Below, piece by piece: positions 1 through 8,082 of a DNA stretch of 32,442 bases (positions within the stretch are counted from its first letter, which is position 1; every line of letters begins with the position of its first letter). The position numbers and the translations under genes were made by a program. Location of the stretch: positions 1 through 32,442 of the forward strand of contig JAUPLS010000150.1 in assembly GCA_030836805.1 (NCBI GenBank). Reading direction: 5' to 3'. A model generated the notes under the pieces. That model had not been told where the DNA came from, did not search any database, and saw nothing but the letters and a program-made list of their open reading frames with translations. This DNA comes from Campylobacterota bacterium. GTDB taxonomy: Bacteria; Campylobacterota; Campylobacteria; Campylobacterales; Sulfurovaceae.

Positions 1-815
1 AAAAATACCCCTGCAGTAACCATTGTTGCAGCATGAATCAGTGCAGATACGGGAGTAGGGCCTTCCATTGCATCTGTTAGCCAAGTATGAAGCGGGAATT
101 GTGCTGACTTACCCATGGCCCCTATAAAAAGTGCCAAAGCAGCTGTAGTCAAAATGATTTCACTAAGATGTGGAATTGCTGCAAATACTTCATCATACTG
201 AAGCGATCCTACGTTCCAATAAAGAATAAAAATGCCCACAAGCATACCAAGGTCTGCAATGCGGTTTACAATAAATGCTTCATTTGCAGCCCATGAGGGT
301 GAAATAGAAGGGTTTTCTTCTCTTGTCTGGTCAGGCTTGTGATACCAAAATCCAATAAGCAGCCAAGAACAAACACCTACGCCTTCCCATCCTATAAAGA
401 GGCCCGCAAAATTATCACTCATGACAAGAACCATCATAGAAAACACAAAGGCAGAAAGATATGAGAAAAATCTATTAAAACTCCTATCGTGATCCATATA
501 TCCAATCGAATACACATGGACTACGGTTGAAACCAGCGTAACTACGCTCATCATTGTTACAGAAACTTGGTCGACAACGAATCCAAATGGTATAAACAAG
601 TCACCCATGCTGATCCATTCCATCATTGTCACATGAATCGGCGCACCTGTTTGATACACATGATATGCAAGCGTCAACGACGCAGCCATCGATACAAAAA
701 GTAATGCGGAAGAAACAATACCGACAAACATCTGCCTTGGACTCATGCCGAATAAAGCTGCAAACAATGAACTAATTAACGGTGCAAATAGTGCTAAATA
801 TACTAAATTTTCCAT
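1..815 (-). CDS. nuoL: NADH-quinone oxidoreductase subunit L (NuoL), 3' end beyond window
   Basis: This is the N-terminal 271 codons of NuoL, the largest proton-pumping membrane subunit of complex I. The reading frame is open from an ATG at 815 to the window edge, so the C-terminal half lies outside. Residues near the middle carry the strongly conserved core of the family: NFAGLFIGWEGVGVCSWLLIGFW, given here only as landmarks FIGWEG and GVCSWLLIGFW, then EAFIVNRIADLG and GKSAQFPLHTWLTDAMEGPTPVSA in shortened form GKSAQ and LHTWLTDAMEGPTP. These include the Glu and Lys positions used in proton transfer in NuoL/Mrp-type subunits. It starts two bases after the nuoK stop, so it belongs to the same transcript. 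Nothing looks truncated apart from the window edge. Confidence 0.96.
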   Translation of the reverse strand, partial: MENLVYLALFAPLISSLFAALFGMSPRQMFVGIVSSALLFVSMAASLTLAYHVYQTGAPIHVTMMEWISMGDLFIPFGFVVDQVSVTMMSVVTLVSTVVHVYSIGYMDHDRSFNRFFSYLSAFVFSMMVLVMSDNFAGLFIGWEGVGVCSWLLIGFWYHKPDQTREENPSISPSWAANEAFIVNRIADLGMLVGIFILYWNVGSLQYDEVFAAIPHLSEIILTTAALALFIGAMGKSAQFPLHTWLTDAMEGPTPVSALIHAATMVTAGVF

Positions 816-817
816 TA

Positions 818-1120
818 TTACCCTTTCATAGTCGTGAGCTCATCAAGATCAAGACTTCCCTGTTTTTTATATAATACAATCAAAATACCCAACCCTACTG
901 CGACTTCACTTGCTGCAATTGCGATTACAAAAAACGCAAACATTTGACCGGTCAAGTCATTATAATAGTGCGAAATAGCTGCAAATGCGATATTTACTGC
1001 ATTAAGCATAACCTCTGTTGCAAAAAAAAGCATCAACAGATTTCTTCTTCTTAATACTCCCACCAATCCTATAGAAAAGAGCAGTGCGGAAACGATAAGG
1101 TAGTGACTAAGTCCTATCAT
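818..1120 (-). CDS. nuoK: NADH-quinone oxidoreductase subunit K (NuoK)
   Basis: A 100-residue hydrophobic protein with three predicted membrane spans, the standard length for NuoK. The family core is visible: LRRRNLLMLFFATEVMLNAVNIAF near residues 25-47 (Glu in the second span) and FFVIAIAASEVAVGLGI near 63-79 (Glu in the third span). These two buried glutamates belong to the proton path of the membrane arm. Its ATG overlaps the nuoJ stop as ATGA, a sign of translational coupling, and nuoL follows after two bases. Confidence 0.96.
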   Translation of the reverse strand: MIGLSHYLIVSALLFSIGLVGVLRRRNLLMLFFATEVMLNAVNIAFAAISHYYNDLTGQMFAFFVIAIAASEVAVGLGILIVLYKKQGSLDLDELTTMKG

Positions 1121-1680
1121 TTTACGTCCTTTTGTGTCAAAATTTCTTCATCTACACTCATATCCTGCGTAAAACTTTGATCCATTTTTTTACCTGCAAG
1201 AATAATTCCCGCGATCATGGCAACCAAGAGCATTACGGCTGCCACTTCAAACGGAATAAGATATTTGGTAAAAAGCACAATACCTACATCTTGCGCATTA
1301 CCTGCTTCCGGATGCATCGGATAAAGTGCTTGTATCTTTTCACTAAATATAGGTGCTGCAAACATGAGCACCAAAACCAATGCGCTCATGCCCCCTAAAA
1401 TAAATACCAATGCTGAATTTGTATTTTTCTCTTTCACCTCTCTTGTTGCATCAAAAAACATCATCGCAAACGAATAAAGCGCCATCACGGCACCTACATA
1501 TACGATCAGTTGGACAACACCAAGAAAATCTGCCCCCAAAATAAAAAAGAATCCTGAAATCAGCACCATTCCTGATGCCAAAGATGTCATCGCATACAAT
1601 ACATTTTTACTCATTACAGTGATCAAAAAGAGTATCACCGTTAAAACCGAAAATAGATAAAATGCTATTTGTTCATACAT
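1117..1680 (-). CDS. nuoJ: NADH-quinone oxidoreductase subunit J (NuoJ)
   Basis: A 187-residue membrane protein with about five spans. The NuoJ signature is seen near residues 52-80, with GADFLGVVQLIVYVGAVM followed by YSFAMMFF, where the family has a conserved VQ-hhVYVGAVMVLFLFVIM segment. The C-terminal tail after the last span is charged (QSFTQDMSVDEEILTQKD) and cytoplasmic or variable. It lies 11 bases after nuoI and overlaps nuoK by four bases. The length is normal and no key segment is missing. Confidence 0.95.
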   Translation of the reverse strand: MYEQIAFYLFSVLTVILFLITVMSKNVLYAMTSLASGMVLISGFFFILGADFLGVVQLIVYVGAVMALYSFAMMFFDATREVKEKNTNSALVFILGGMSALVLVLMFAAPIFSEKIQALYPMHPEAGNAQDVGIVLFTKYLIPFEVAAVMLLVAMIAGIILAGKKMDQSFTQDMSVDEEILTQKDVK

Positions 1681-1691
1681 TTATACTCTCC

Positions 1692-2315
1692 TTAATACGC
1701 TAGTGGCGTTTTTTTAATATGATCATCTGCATAAGGCGTCACTGCACCAAATCCATCATATTCTTGTTGCAAATTGAGTTTATCAATCGGTGTTAGCATA
1801 TCTTCAAAAAGTGAGAAACTTGCCCTTTGTTCGGAAGCATTTTCGTATCTGGAGCCGTGGACAATTGCAAGCTCAGGACAAACCTCTGCACAATATCCGC
1901 AAAAAATACAACGGCCAAAATTAATGGTGTACTCGCTCACTTCTTTGCGCTGATTTTCATCGTAACGCGTATCCATACTAATACAGTTCGAGATACAGAT
2001 TTTTTCACAAAGTCCACATCCTATACATCTATAGTGTCCGCTTTCAAGAAGTCTGAGCATATCATGTATTGCTCTATACCTTGGAGAAATGGGAAGTTTT
2101 TCAAGTGGATACTTAACCGTATGCAATTCTCCGCGAAAAAGCGAATTGACCATTTCTCTAAGCGTCACCCAAAGTCCCACAAAAAGTTCACCCTTAAAGG
2201 TTCTTTTGACTACCTGCTTGAATTTATCAAAACTACGAGTAGGTGTTTGACCCAAATCGAGCATTCTATAATTTTGCATACCGACATTTCTGTTTTTAAA
2301 TTGTTCTAAGCCCAT
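1692..2315 (-). CDS. nuoI: NADH-quinone oxidoreductase subunit I (NuoI), 2x[4Fe-4S]
   Basis: A 207-residue peripheral-arm subunit carrying two ferredoxin-type [4Fe-4S] clusters (N6a and N6b), which pass electrons toward NuoB and quinone. The first motif is C97-x2-C100-x2-C103-x3-C107 and the second C136-x2-C139-x2-C142-x3-C146-P; all eight ligands are present. An N-terminal extension of about 60 residues precedes the amphipathic membrane-contact segment. A strong ribosome binding site (GGAGGAG) sits a few bases upstream of the ATG at 2315, 13 bases after nuoH, which supports this start. Confidence 0.96.
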   Translation of the reverse strand: MGLEQFKNRNVGMQNYRMLDLGQTPTRSFDKFKQVVKRTFKGELFVGLWVTLREMVNSLFRGELHTVKYPLEKLPISPRYRAIHDMLRLLESGHYRCIGCGLCEKICISNCISMDTRYDENQRKEVSEYTINFGRCIFCGYCAEVCPELAIVHGSRYENASEQRASFSLFEDMLTPIDKLNLQQEYDGFGAVTPYADDHIKKTPLAY

Positions 2316-2328
2316 CTCTTTCTCCTCC

Positions 2329-3333
2329 TTACACCATTATCACGATACCGGTGATAACCACATTGATCACTGCGATCGGCATCAATACTTTCCAGCACAA
2401 CCACATCAATTGATCTGGCCTAACATGAGGCCATGATGCTCTTACCCATAACATAAGGAAAAAAACAAATGCGATTTTAAGAATAATAGCCAGCCATCCC
2501 GGAAGAAACAACATGTCATTATAGCCACCCATAAACACGACCGCCGTAAGTACTGAAATGGTGATCATGTTTGCATATTCCCCTATAAAGAACATTCCCC
2601 ATCTCATGCCGGAATATTCAGTTGCATACCCTGAAACAACTTCAGCTTCATGTTCCAAAAGGTCAAACGGCGTTCTATTTGTTTCTGCAAAACCGCCAAT
2701 CAAAAAAAGCACGAATGCCACAGGCTGAGTAAACATCAGCCATGCATGCTCACTGCTATAGCTATTGAAATCAACCAAAGAGAGTGATCCTACGATCATA
2801 ATGGGTGCCAATATTGAAAGGCCTGTAACAACTTCATAACTTAAAAACTGGATTGCTGTTCTTGCAGCACCGATAATTCCCCACTTATTTGCTTGCGCCA
2901 TACCTGCAAGCAAGGGCCCGTAAAGCCCTGCGGCCATCATGCCAAGTACAAATAAAATACCAATATTGATATCTGCTGCCACAGAGGGGACAAATGTACC
3001 TCCAAGCAGCGGTATCCATGAAGGAATCGTAAAATCTGGGAATACGGGAACAGCAGAAAGTGCTATAAATGCTGTTGCTGCTGTGATAGCCGGAGCAAGT
3101 GCAAAAATCAACCTATTGGCATTTTGAGGAATAATATCTTCCTTGGTAAACAGCTTGATTCCATCTGCCAAAATTTGCATTAGCCCATAAGGCCCCACAT
3201 GCATTGGCCCCAACCGGCGCTGCATAAATGCAAGGACCTTTCTTTCCAAATAGGTACCAAATCCTGCTACCGCTGAAATGATTGCCAAAATAATAATGGC
3301 TTTGATAACTATACCTAATGTTGTTGCTTCCAT
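2329..3333 (-). CDS. nuoH: NADH-quinone oxidoreductase subunit H (NuoH)
   Basis: A 334-residue membrane subunit with about eight spans that forms most of the quinone-access site. Landmarks are LERKVLAFMQRRLGPMHVGP near residues 29-48, LADGIKLFTKED near 55-66, the loop GFAETNRTPFDLLEHEAEVV near 214-233 (acidic E-rich loop that contacts the quinone cavity), and EYSGMRWGMFFIGEYANM near 239-256. The length equals the bacterial norm. It follows nuoG2 by four bases and precedes nuoI by 13 bases in the same operon. Confidence 0.97.
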   Translation of the reverse strand: MEATTLGIVIKAIIILAIISAVAGFGTYLERKVLAFMQRRLGPMHVGPYGLMQILADGIKLFTKEDIIPQNANRLIFALAPAITAATAFIALSAVPVFPDFTIPSWIPLLGGTFVPSVAADINIGILFVLGMMAAGLYGPLLAGMAQANKWGIIGAARTAIQFLSYEVVTGLSILAPIMIVGSLSLVDFNSYSSEHAWLMFTQPVAFVLFLIGGFAETNRTPFDLLEHEAEVVSGYATEYSGMRWGMFFIGEYANMITISVLTAVVFMGGYNDMLFLPGWLAIILKIAFVFFLMLWVRASWPHVRPDQLMWLCWKVLMPIAVINVVITGIVIMV

Positions 3334-3337
3334 CGCA

Positions 3338-5818
3338 TTACACCTTTCTTATTGTTACATTTTTATATCTTGAACCACCAAAGAGTTCATAGACATTTTG
3401 GGCACTTTTAAAATCAGGCACCTTTACAATATCGCCCAAGATTTTATCGTCTGCTATCACATCCAATACAATACTTCCATTTTCAAACACTACTTCCGCC
3501 TTTTCTCCCAAGCTTTCCGCTTTAGCTCTACTTGCATAAAGTGCAAAAGGCTCAAAAATTTCATGTGCTTTATCTGTAAAATCACTAAATTGTCTTGCGG
3601 GATTGCATCTGTAAGCAATTTCTCCCTCCAGCGCATCTGCCTCATTAAACTTTTCAACTTTGGGCATTTGTGTTTCTTTGATTAGAATATCAAGAAGATA
3701 TCCTCTGTTTTCAACTCCGTCATTTGTATACCCGTTGGATAGAGTATCAAATTCTACTGCCTTGAAACCTTTTGAAATCGGCAATTTTACAGTCCAGTCT
3801 ATCGTCTCTTTGGGCGCTCCAATAAGCTCTCTGACAAGATCATTAAGCTCATAGCCCCCATATGCCAACGCCGCATTGGTAGGAACCACTCTTTTGGACA
3901 TATTGGTCAATGTTCCTTCTTGTTGGTTCATTGCCGGCATATCCAAATCACCTTCGCCTAAAGCAGAGAGTTTAAAATCGCCATTTTCATTGTAGCCGAT
4001 GGTATAGCCTTCTGCCTCATCATCAAGATCACAAATCAATGCAACACCCAATGCATTTGATTTTGGCGGCGCAATAACGACATTAACCGCAGAGGCCTTT
4101 TCGATAAGCGCTACAAGTTTTGCTAGGTTTTCTGCTTTTGGATGATAATAGAAATCTTCACCCACCATGAGAGAGAAAGCCTCTTTTTTGCTCATCATTT
4201 TTGCAAAAGTATCAGCAAAAACGCTACTCTCTTTACCCAAAAGCTCAACCAAACCATTTTGTTCAACTTCTATCTCTTTTTCTACCATTTCAGGCACTTT
4301 TTTCTTGACCTCTTTGGACTCACCCGTTTCTTCGTCTATCACCGTTTCAACGACTTCTTTCATCACTTTTTCTTTGATGGTTTCTTTATTGATGCGCTTA
4401 AAACTGTTTATGTATATTTTTACCTCTTCTGGAAGTTTTTCTTTATCTGCAAAAAGATCCAAGATAAGATAAAGCGCGGCTTCTTCCATTCCAGCTTTAT
4501 GGATAAAACATTCAACTGATTTGCCGAAACTTGGAATCAACGTATCTCCAACCGGATGGAAATAAAGTCCGGCGCCTTTATTCATTTTTTGCACATTATT
4601 GAAAGCATATTTTAATCCCGGGCTGTCATTTCGGAGCGCCATGCCCACTGATATCACAAAATCGCTTTTTTTCATGATCGCATCTGCATCAGTGCTGTAA
4701 AGCGATTGACCCGAAGCTTCAGCATAGTGTGCTAAGAATTTTTGGAATGCTCTTACTTCCGGATTATAAAGCTTTAATCCCATTTTTTCTTTGAGTGTCT
4801 GCAACATAAGTGCTTCTTCATTGGTGATCACAGAATTAAAACGTATCGTTTTTGCTTTTTTAAATGCTTCAATCGCTTGAATAAAAGCTTTTTGATCTTT
4901 GATTGCGTCTCTATTTTCAAAATCATAGGCAAAACGGGCAGACCCATCAAGAGAAACATAATTCCATTCATTTGTAACACGATAAATCTTTTCGCTTCTA
5001 TCTTCTATGGATGTTGGTTTGACTTCATAATAAATTTGAAATCCGTCACTAGAATGAGCACTGACGGCCGGTATACGTTTTAATTCCCACGCATTGGATT
5101 TATAAACAAAATCCCTGCTTGAAAGAGCGCCCACAGGACATACGGCAATACACTCCCCACAATCTGAGCAATTAGTGTAGCCTGTGCCATTGCTTGGTGC
5201 AATAACTGATTTTTGCAATTTATTCCACATTGCATAGGCATCTTTTGGCATTGTATCTTTATACGCCTTGTCTAGTTCTGCCCCTCCCCGTTTGACGGTT
5301 GTGAGCGCCGAATCTCCGATCATATCTTTGCAAACCGTTGTACAGCGCTCGCATACAATGCATAGACCTGCATCATAATGTAATACCGAGCTCCAGTTGG
5401 CTGTTTCTCTTTTGGTATCTGGAATCATATAACTTTGTGAATCTACTCCCAATTCAAGTGTATAGTTTTGAAGCTCACACTCTCCACTTTTGTCGCATAC
5501 CCCACATTGTAACGGATGGTTGACATCATAAACCTCCATGATTGCCCTACGCTCTTCAAGAATATTTGGTGTCTGCGTAACAATCTCCAACCCTTCTTTC
5601 ACTTTTGAATTGCATGCGTATACTTGTTTGCCATCAGCCTCTACCAGACAAAGGCGGCATGCCAACGTCGGTGAACATCGTGTCAAATAACAAATTGCTG
5701 GAATAAAAACATCGTTTGCACGTGCAGCATTAAGGATATACTCACCCTCTTTTGTTTTATATTCTTTCCCGTCTATTGTTATAGTAATCAAGTTTTCTAC
5801 TGCTTTTGCATCACTCAT
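3338..5818 (-). CDS. nuoG: NuoG paralogue 2, ferredoxin-rich form lacking the N7 motif
   Basis: An 826-residue NuoG-like protein. N-terminal [2Fe-2S] ligands are C43, C54, C57, C69; the His-Cys cluster is H101, C105, C108, C114. Then come two full ferredoxin motifs, C153-x2-C-x2-C-x3-C163 and C217-x2-C-x2-C-x3-C227-PVGAL, so two [4Fe-4S] clusters where usual NuoG has only N4. The N7 motif is absent (SAHSSDGF at 253-260 where G1 has three cysteines). The rest is a molybdopterin-oxidoreductase-like fold without visible cofactor ligation. Residues about 474-520 form a highly charged Lys/Glu/Val-rich insertion absent from G1. A block around 617-645 is nearly identical to G1. The ribosome binding site (AGGAAG) lies in the end of the preceding small ORF. 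Confidence 0.93.
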   Translation of the reverse strand: MSDAKAVENLITITIDGKEYKTKEGEYILNAARANDVFIPAICYLTRCSPTLACRLCLVEADGKQVYACNSKVKEGLEIVTQTPNILEERRAIMEVYDVNHPLQCGVCDKSGECELQNYTLELGVDSQSYMIPDTKRETANWSSVLHYDAGLCIVCERCTTVCKDMIGDSALTTVKRGGAELDKAYKDTMPKDAYAMWNKLQKSVIAPSNGTGYTNCSDCGECIAVCPVGALSSRDFVYKSNAWELKRIPAVSAHSSDGFQIYYEVKPTSIEDRSEKIYRVTNEWNYVSLDGSARFAYDFENRDAIKDQKAFIQAIEAFKKAKTIRFNSVITNEEALMLQTLKEKMGLKLYNPEVRAFQKFLAHYAEASGQSLYSTDADAIMKKSDFVISVGMALRNDSPGLKYAFNNVQKMNKGAGLYFHPVGDTLIPSFGKSVECFIHKAGMEEAALYLILDLFADKEKLPEEVKIYINSFKRINKETIKEKVMKEVVETVIDEETGESKEVKKKVPEMVEKEIEVEQNGLVELLGKESSVFADTFAKMMSKKEAFSLMVGEDFYYHPKAENLAKLVALIEKASAVNVVIAPPKSNALGVALICDLDDEAEGYTIGYNENGDFKLSALGEGDLDMPAMNQQEGTLTNMSKRVVPTNAALAYGGYELNDLVRELIGAPKETIDWTVKLPISKGFKAVEFDTLSNGYTNDGVENRGYLLDILIKETQMPKVEKFNEADALEGEIAYRCNPARQFSDFTDKAHEIFEPFALYASRAKAESLGEKAEVVFENGSIVLDVIADDKILGDIVKVPDFKSAQNVYELFGGSRYKNVTIRKV

Positions 5819-5819
5819 C

Positions 5820-5951
5820 TTAGCTTCTTCCTACTCTTTCAAATTCTAACCTGCTAAACCTGTAAGAGGATAGCAAGGCGCTACTTAATCCCATATCAAA
5901 CGTTGGATTAAGCGCAATCGTCCCCTTCATAGATGTATCAATCTTAAACAT
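5820..5951 (-). CDS. Small ORF (43 aa) between the two nuoG genes
   Basis: An uninterrupted ATG-to-TAA frame of 43 codons exactly fills the space between nuoG1 (stop at 5967) and nuoG2 (ATG at 5818); its stop codon ends one base before the nuoG2 start. The product begins MFKIDTSMKG and ends YRFSRLEFERVGRS. It is not membrane-like, has a net positive C-terminal half and no cysteine. The upstream ribosome binding site is weak. Fit between genes and lack of any other sequence in the gap support it as a real gene. I do not recognise the family; it could instead be a translated spacer that keeps ribosomes coupled from G1 to G2. Confidence 0.5.
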   Translation of the reverse strand: MFKIDTSMKGTIALNPTFDMGLSSALLSSYRFSRLEFERVGRS

Positions 5952-5966
5952 TCTAACAATAAGTAC

Positions 5967-8081
5967 TCAGTCTATTGTGAAAGCTTTGTGATCGCCTTCT
6001 AGAAGCTTTGTAACCAGAGCAAATTGTTGAGAACCCCAAAGCACCGCTTCACTGTTGGGAAGATCGCATTTTTCTGTAAATGGCGAAAATTGTTCTGCAC
6101 GGTTGCAGCAATAAACTATAGCACCGTCAAACTCCTCTATTTCAGACACCTCTTCAAATATTTCATCCGTTTTAACACTTATGGGCTGGAGCACATAACC
6201 TCTATTTTCGTTGCCGACAAGATCAAAAGTGTCAGGCAAATTGTCAAATTCTACACACTTGAAGCCTTTATTCTGCGGAAGCTCTTTCGTGTAATCAATG
6301 GTATATGTCGCCTTCAGCCCCAATGCATTGGCAATATCGTTTAAGATATAGCCTCCATAGGGTAATGCTACATGCATAGGCACAACACGCTTATCGAAGG
6401 TTGTAAGCGTTCCTTCTTGCTGATTCATTGCAGGCATATCCAAATCGCCTTCGCCTAAAGCACTCAGCGTAAAATCTGCCAAAACATTATAGCCTACCGT
6501 TGCCCCCTCAATCTTATCATCCAATTCACAAATCAAAGAAATACCCATTGCGTTGCCTGCGGGCGGTATACACAATACATTAAATCCCGCATATTTTTCA
6601 AGCAATGCAATTATTTTTGCAATATGAGTAGCGCGCGGGTGGGCATAAAGATCTGCTCCTACGATCAATGAAAAGCCAGATTTTTTACTGAGTGACTGCT
6701 TGAGTGCAAACAACTCCTCCTCGCCCACATTGCATTCTGCGCTCAAATTGCCTATATCCAAATCATCTAAAAAGCTTCTAATACTTTCGGGAAGTTCTGT
6801 TTCTTGGAGTAAAGCCTCTGCCAACAATGCCACAACGCCCTCTTCGCTGCCGGCTTCATATTTGATAAACTGGGTTACGATATTTTGTATTTCCGTGTCT
6901 TCTATTGGATGCAAATAAGCTACTCTTGCCCTATGCCATTTGCTTGCCATATTGATATGGTATTTAACTATCGGTGCATCATCATTGATTTTACTGCCTA
7001 AAACGATGATTCCTCTTGACTGAGAGAGTGCCTTGAGTGTCCCATTATAAAGATTTTTTCCGCTTACTAAACTATAAGCGTGCATAAATTTTTGATAGGC
7101 TCTTGCCTCGTGAGAAATAAGTTTATAGCCGTAATTTTCTTTAAGCCTCTGCAGGATATACGCTTCTTCATTGGATATCGTACTTGAAAAAAGGATACTT
7201 CCTGTATTCTCAAATGCCTTAACTGCCGCCTGAAATGCTTTTTCATCTTTGGCAACCCCTTGATTGGCATAATCAAAACCGAATCTGGCCGCACCACACA
7301 TGCTCGTAAACTCATAGTTGTTGGTTACGCGATAAATCTTGTCACGCTTCACCTCATAATACATTTGACAACCGCCGCCACAATGAGGGCAGGAACTGGG
7401 TATTTTGTCCAGTTCCCATGCATTGGAAGTATACTTAAAGTTCGTACTCACCAATGCGCCGACAGGACACACAGCTGCTGCTTCTCCGAGCGAAGCATAA
7501 TTTTTTTCTTTTTTGACATTGACAATAGAAGAGGAATATCCTCCAAATTTGACTTGCAGCGCCTCATCGCCTGTAATCTCCGTGGAAACCCTCACACACT
7601 TTTCGCACATAATGCAAAGCGAAGGATCGTAGGAGACATGTCCCCAATTCTCTACCGGCCTAGACTGGTCCCTTGCTGTAAAGTTTTGTTCTTTGATATC
7701 AAATTCTGTCGTTTTATTTTGAAGGTCACACTCTCCGCTTTTATCACATACCCCACACTCCAAAGGATGATTGACACCATAAAGTTTCATAATATTTTGA
7801 CGTTCTTTATAAAGTGCATTGTTTTGCGTGTGAATGACTGCGCCGTCGGTTGCTTTTTCTTGACAGGAAAGGATAAATCCGTCTACCCCATCCACATTCA
7901 CCATGCACATTCGACATGACCCTATGGGAAGTACTTTAGTCAGATAGCACATTGTCGGAATATAGATACCATTTTCTCTGGCTATCTCCAGTATGGTTTT
8001 TCCGAATGTACTATGGCACACTTTGCCGTCTATCGTTACAGTGATCTCTTTATCTTTATAAGCAAAATTATGTACATTCAT
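5967..8081 (-). CDS. nuoG: NuoG paralogue 1, canonical N1b/N5/N4/N7 cluster set
   Basis: A 704-residue NuoG. Visible ligands: [2Fe-2S] C45, C56, C59, C73; His-Cys N5 H105, C109, C112, C118; N4 C156, C159, C162 with the distal C205 of CPVGAL; and an N7-type motif C231-x2-C234-x3-C238 with a likely fourth ligand C262. This matches the classic bacterial subunit, which carries electrons from the NuoF position toward NuoI. The molybdopterin-like domain follows, without a cofactor Cys/Sec. It begins two bases after the NuoF-like gene and is followed by the 43-codon ORF and a second NuoG, so the complex may contain both, or two alternative versions. Confidence 0.94.
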   Translation of the reverse strand: MNVHNFAYKDKEITVTIDGKVCHSTFGKTILEIARENGIYIPTMCYLTKVLPIGSCRMCMVNVDGVDGFILSCQEKATDGAVIHTQNNALYKERQNIMKLYGVNHPLECGVCDKSGECDLQNKTTEFDIKEQNFTARDQSRPVENWGHVSYDPSLCIMCEKCVRVSTEITGDEALQVKFGGYSSSIVNVKKEKNYASLGEAAAVCPVGALVSTNFKYTSNAWELDKIPSSCPHCGGGCQMYYEVKRDKIYRVTNNYEFTSMCGAARFGFDYANQGVAKDEKAFQAAVKAFENTGSILFSSTISNEEAYILQRLKENYGYKLISHEARAYQKFMHAYSLVSGKNLYNGTLKALSQSRGIIVLGSKINDDAPIVKYHINMASKWHRARVAYLHPIEDTEIQNIVTQFIKYEAGSEEGVVALLAEALLQETELPESIRSFLDDLDIGNLSAECNVGEEELFALKQSLSKKSGFSLIVGADLYAHPRATHIAKIIALLEKYAGFNVLCIPPAGNAMGISLICELDDKIEGATVGYNVLADFTLSALGEGDLDMPAMNQQEGTLTTFDKRVVPMHVALPYGGYILNDIANALGLKATYTIDYTKELPQNKGFKCVEFDNLPDTFDLVGNENRGYVLQPISVKTDEIFEEVSEIEEFDGAIVYCCNRAEQFSPFTEKCDLPNSEAVLWGSQQFALVTKLLEGDHKAFTID

Positions 8082-8082
8082 T

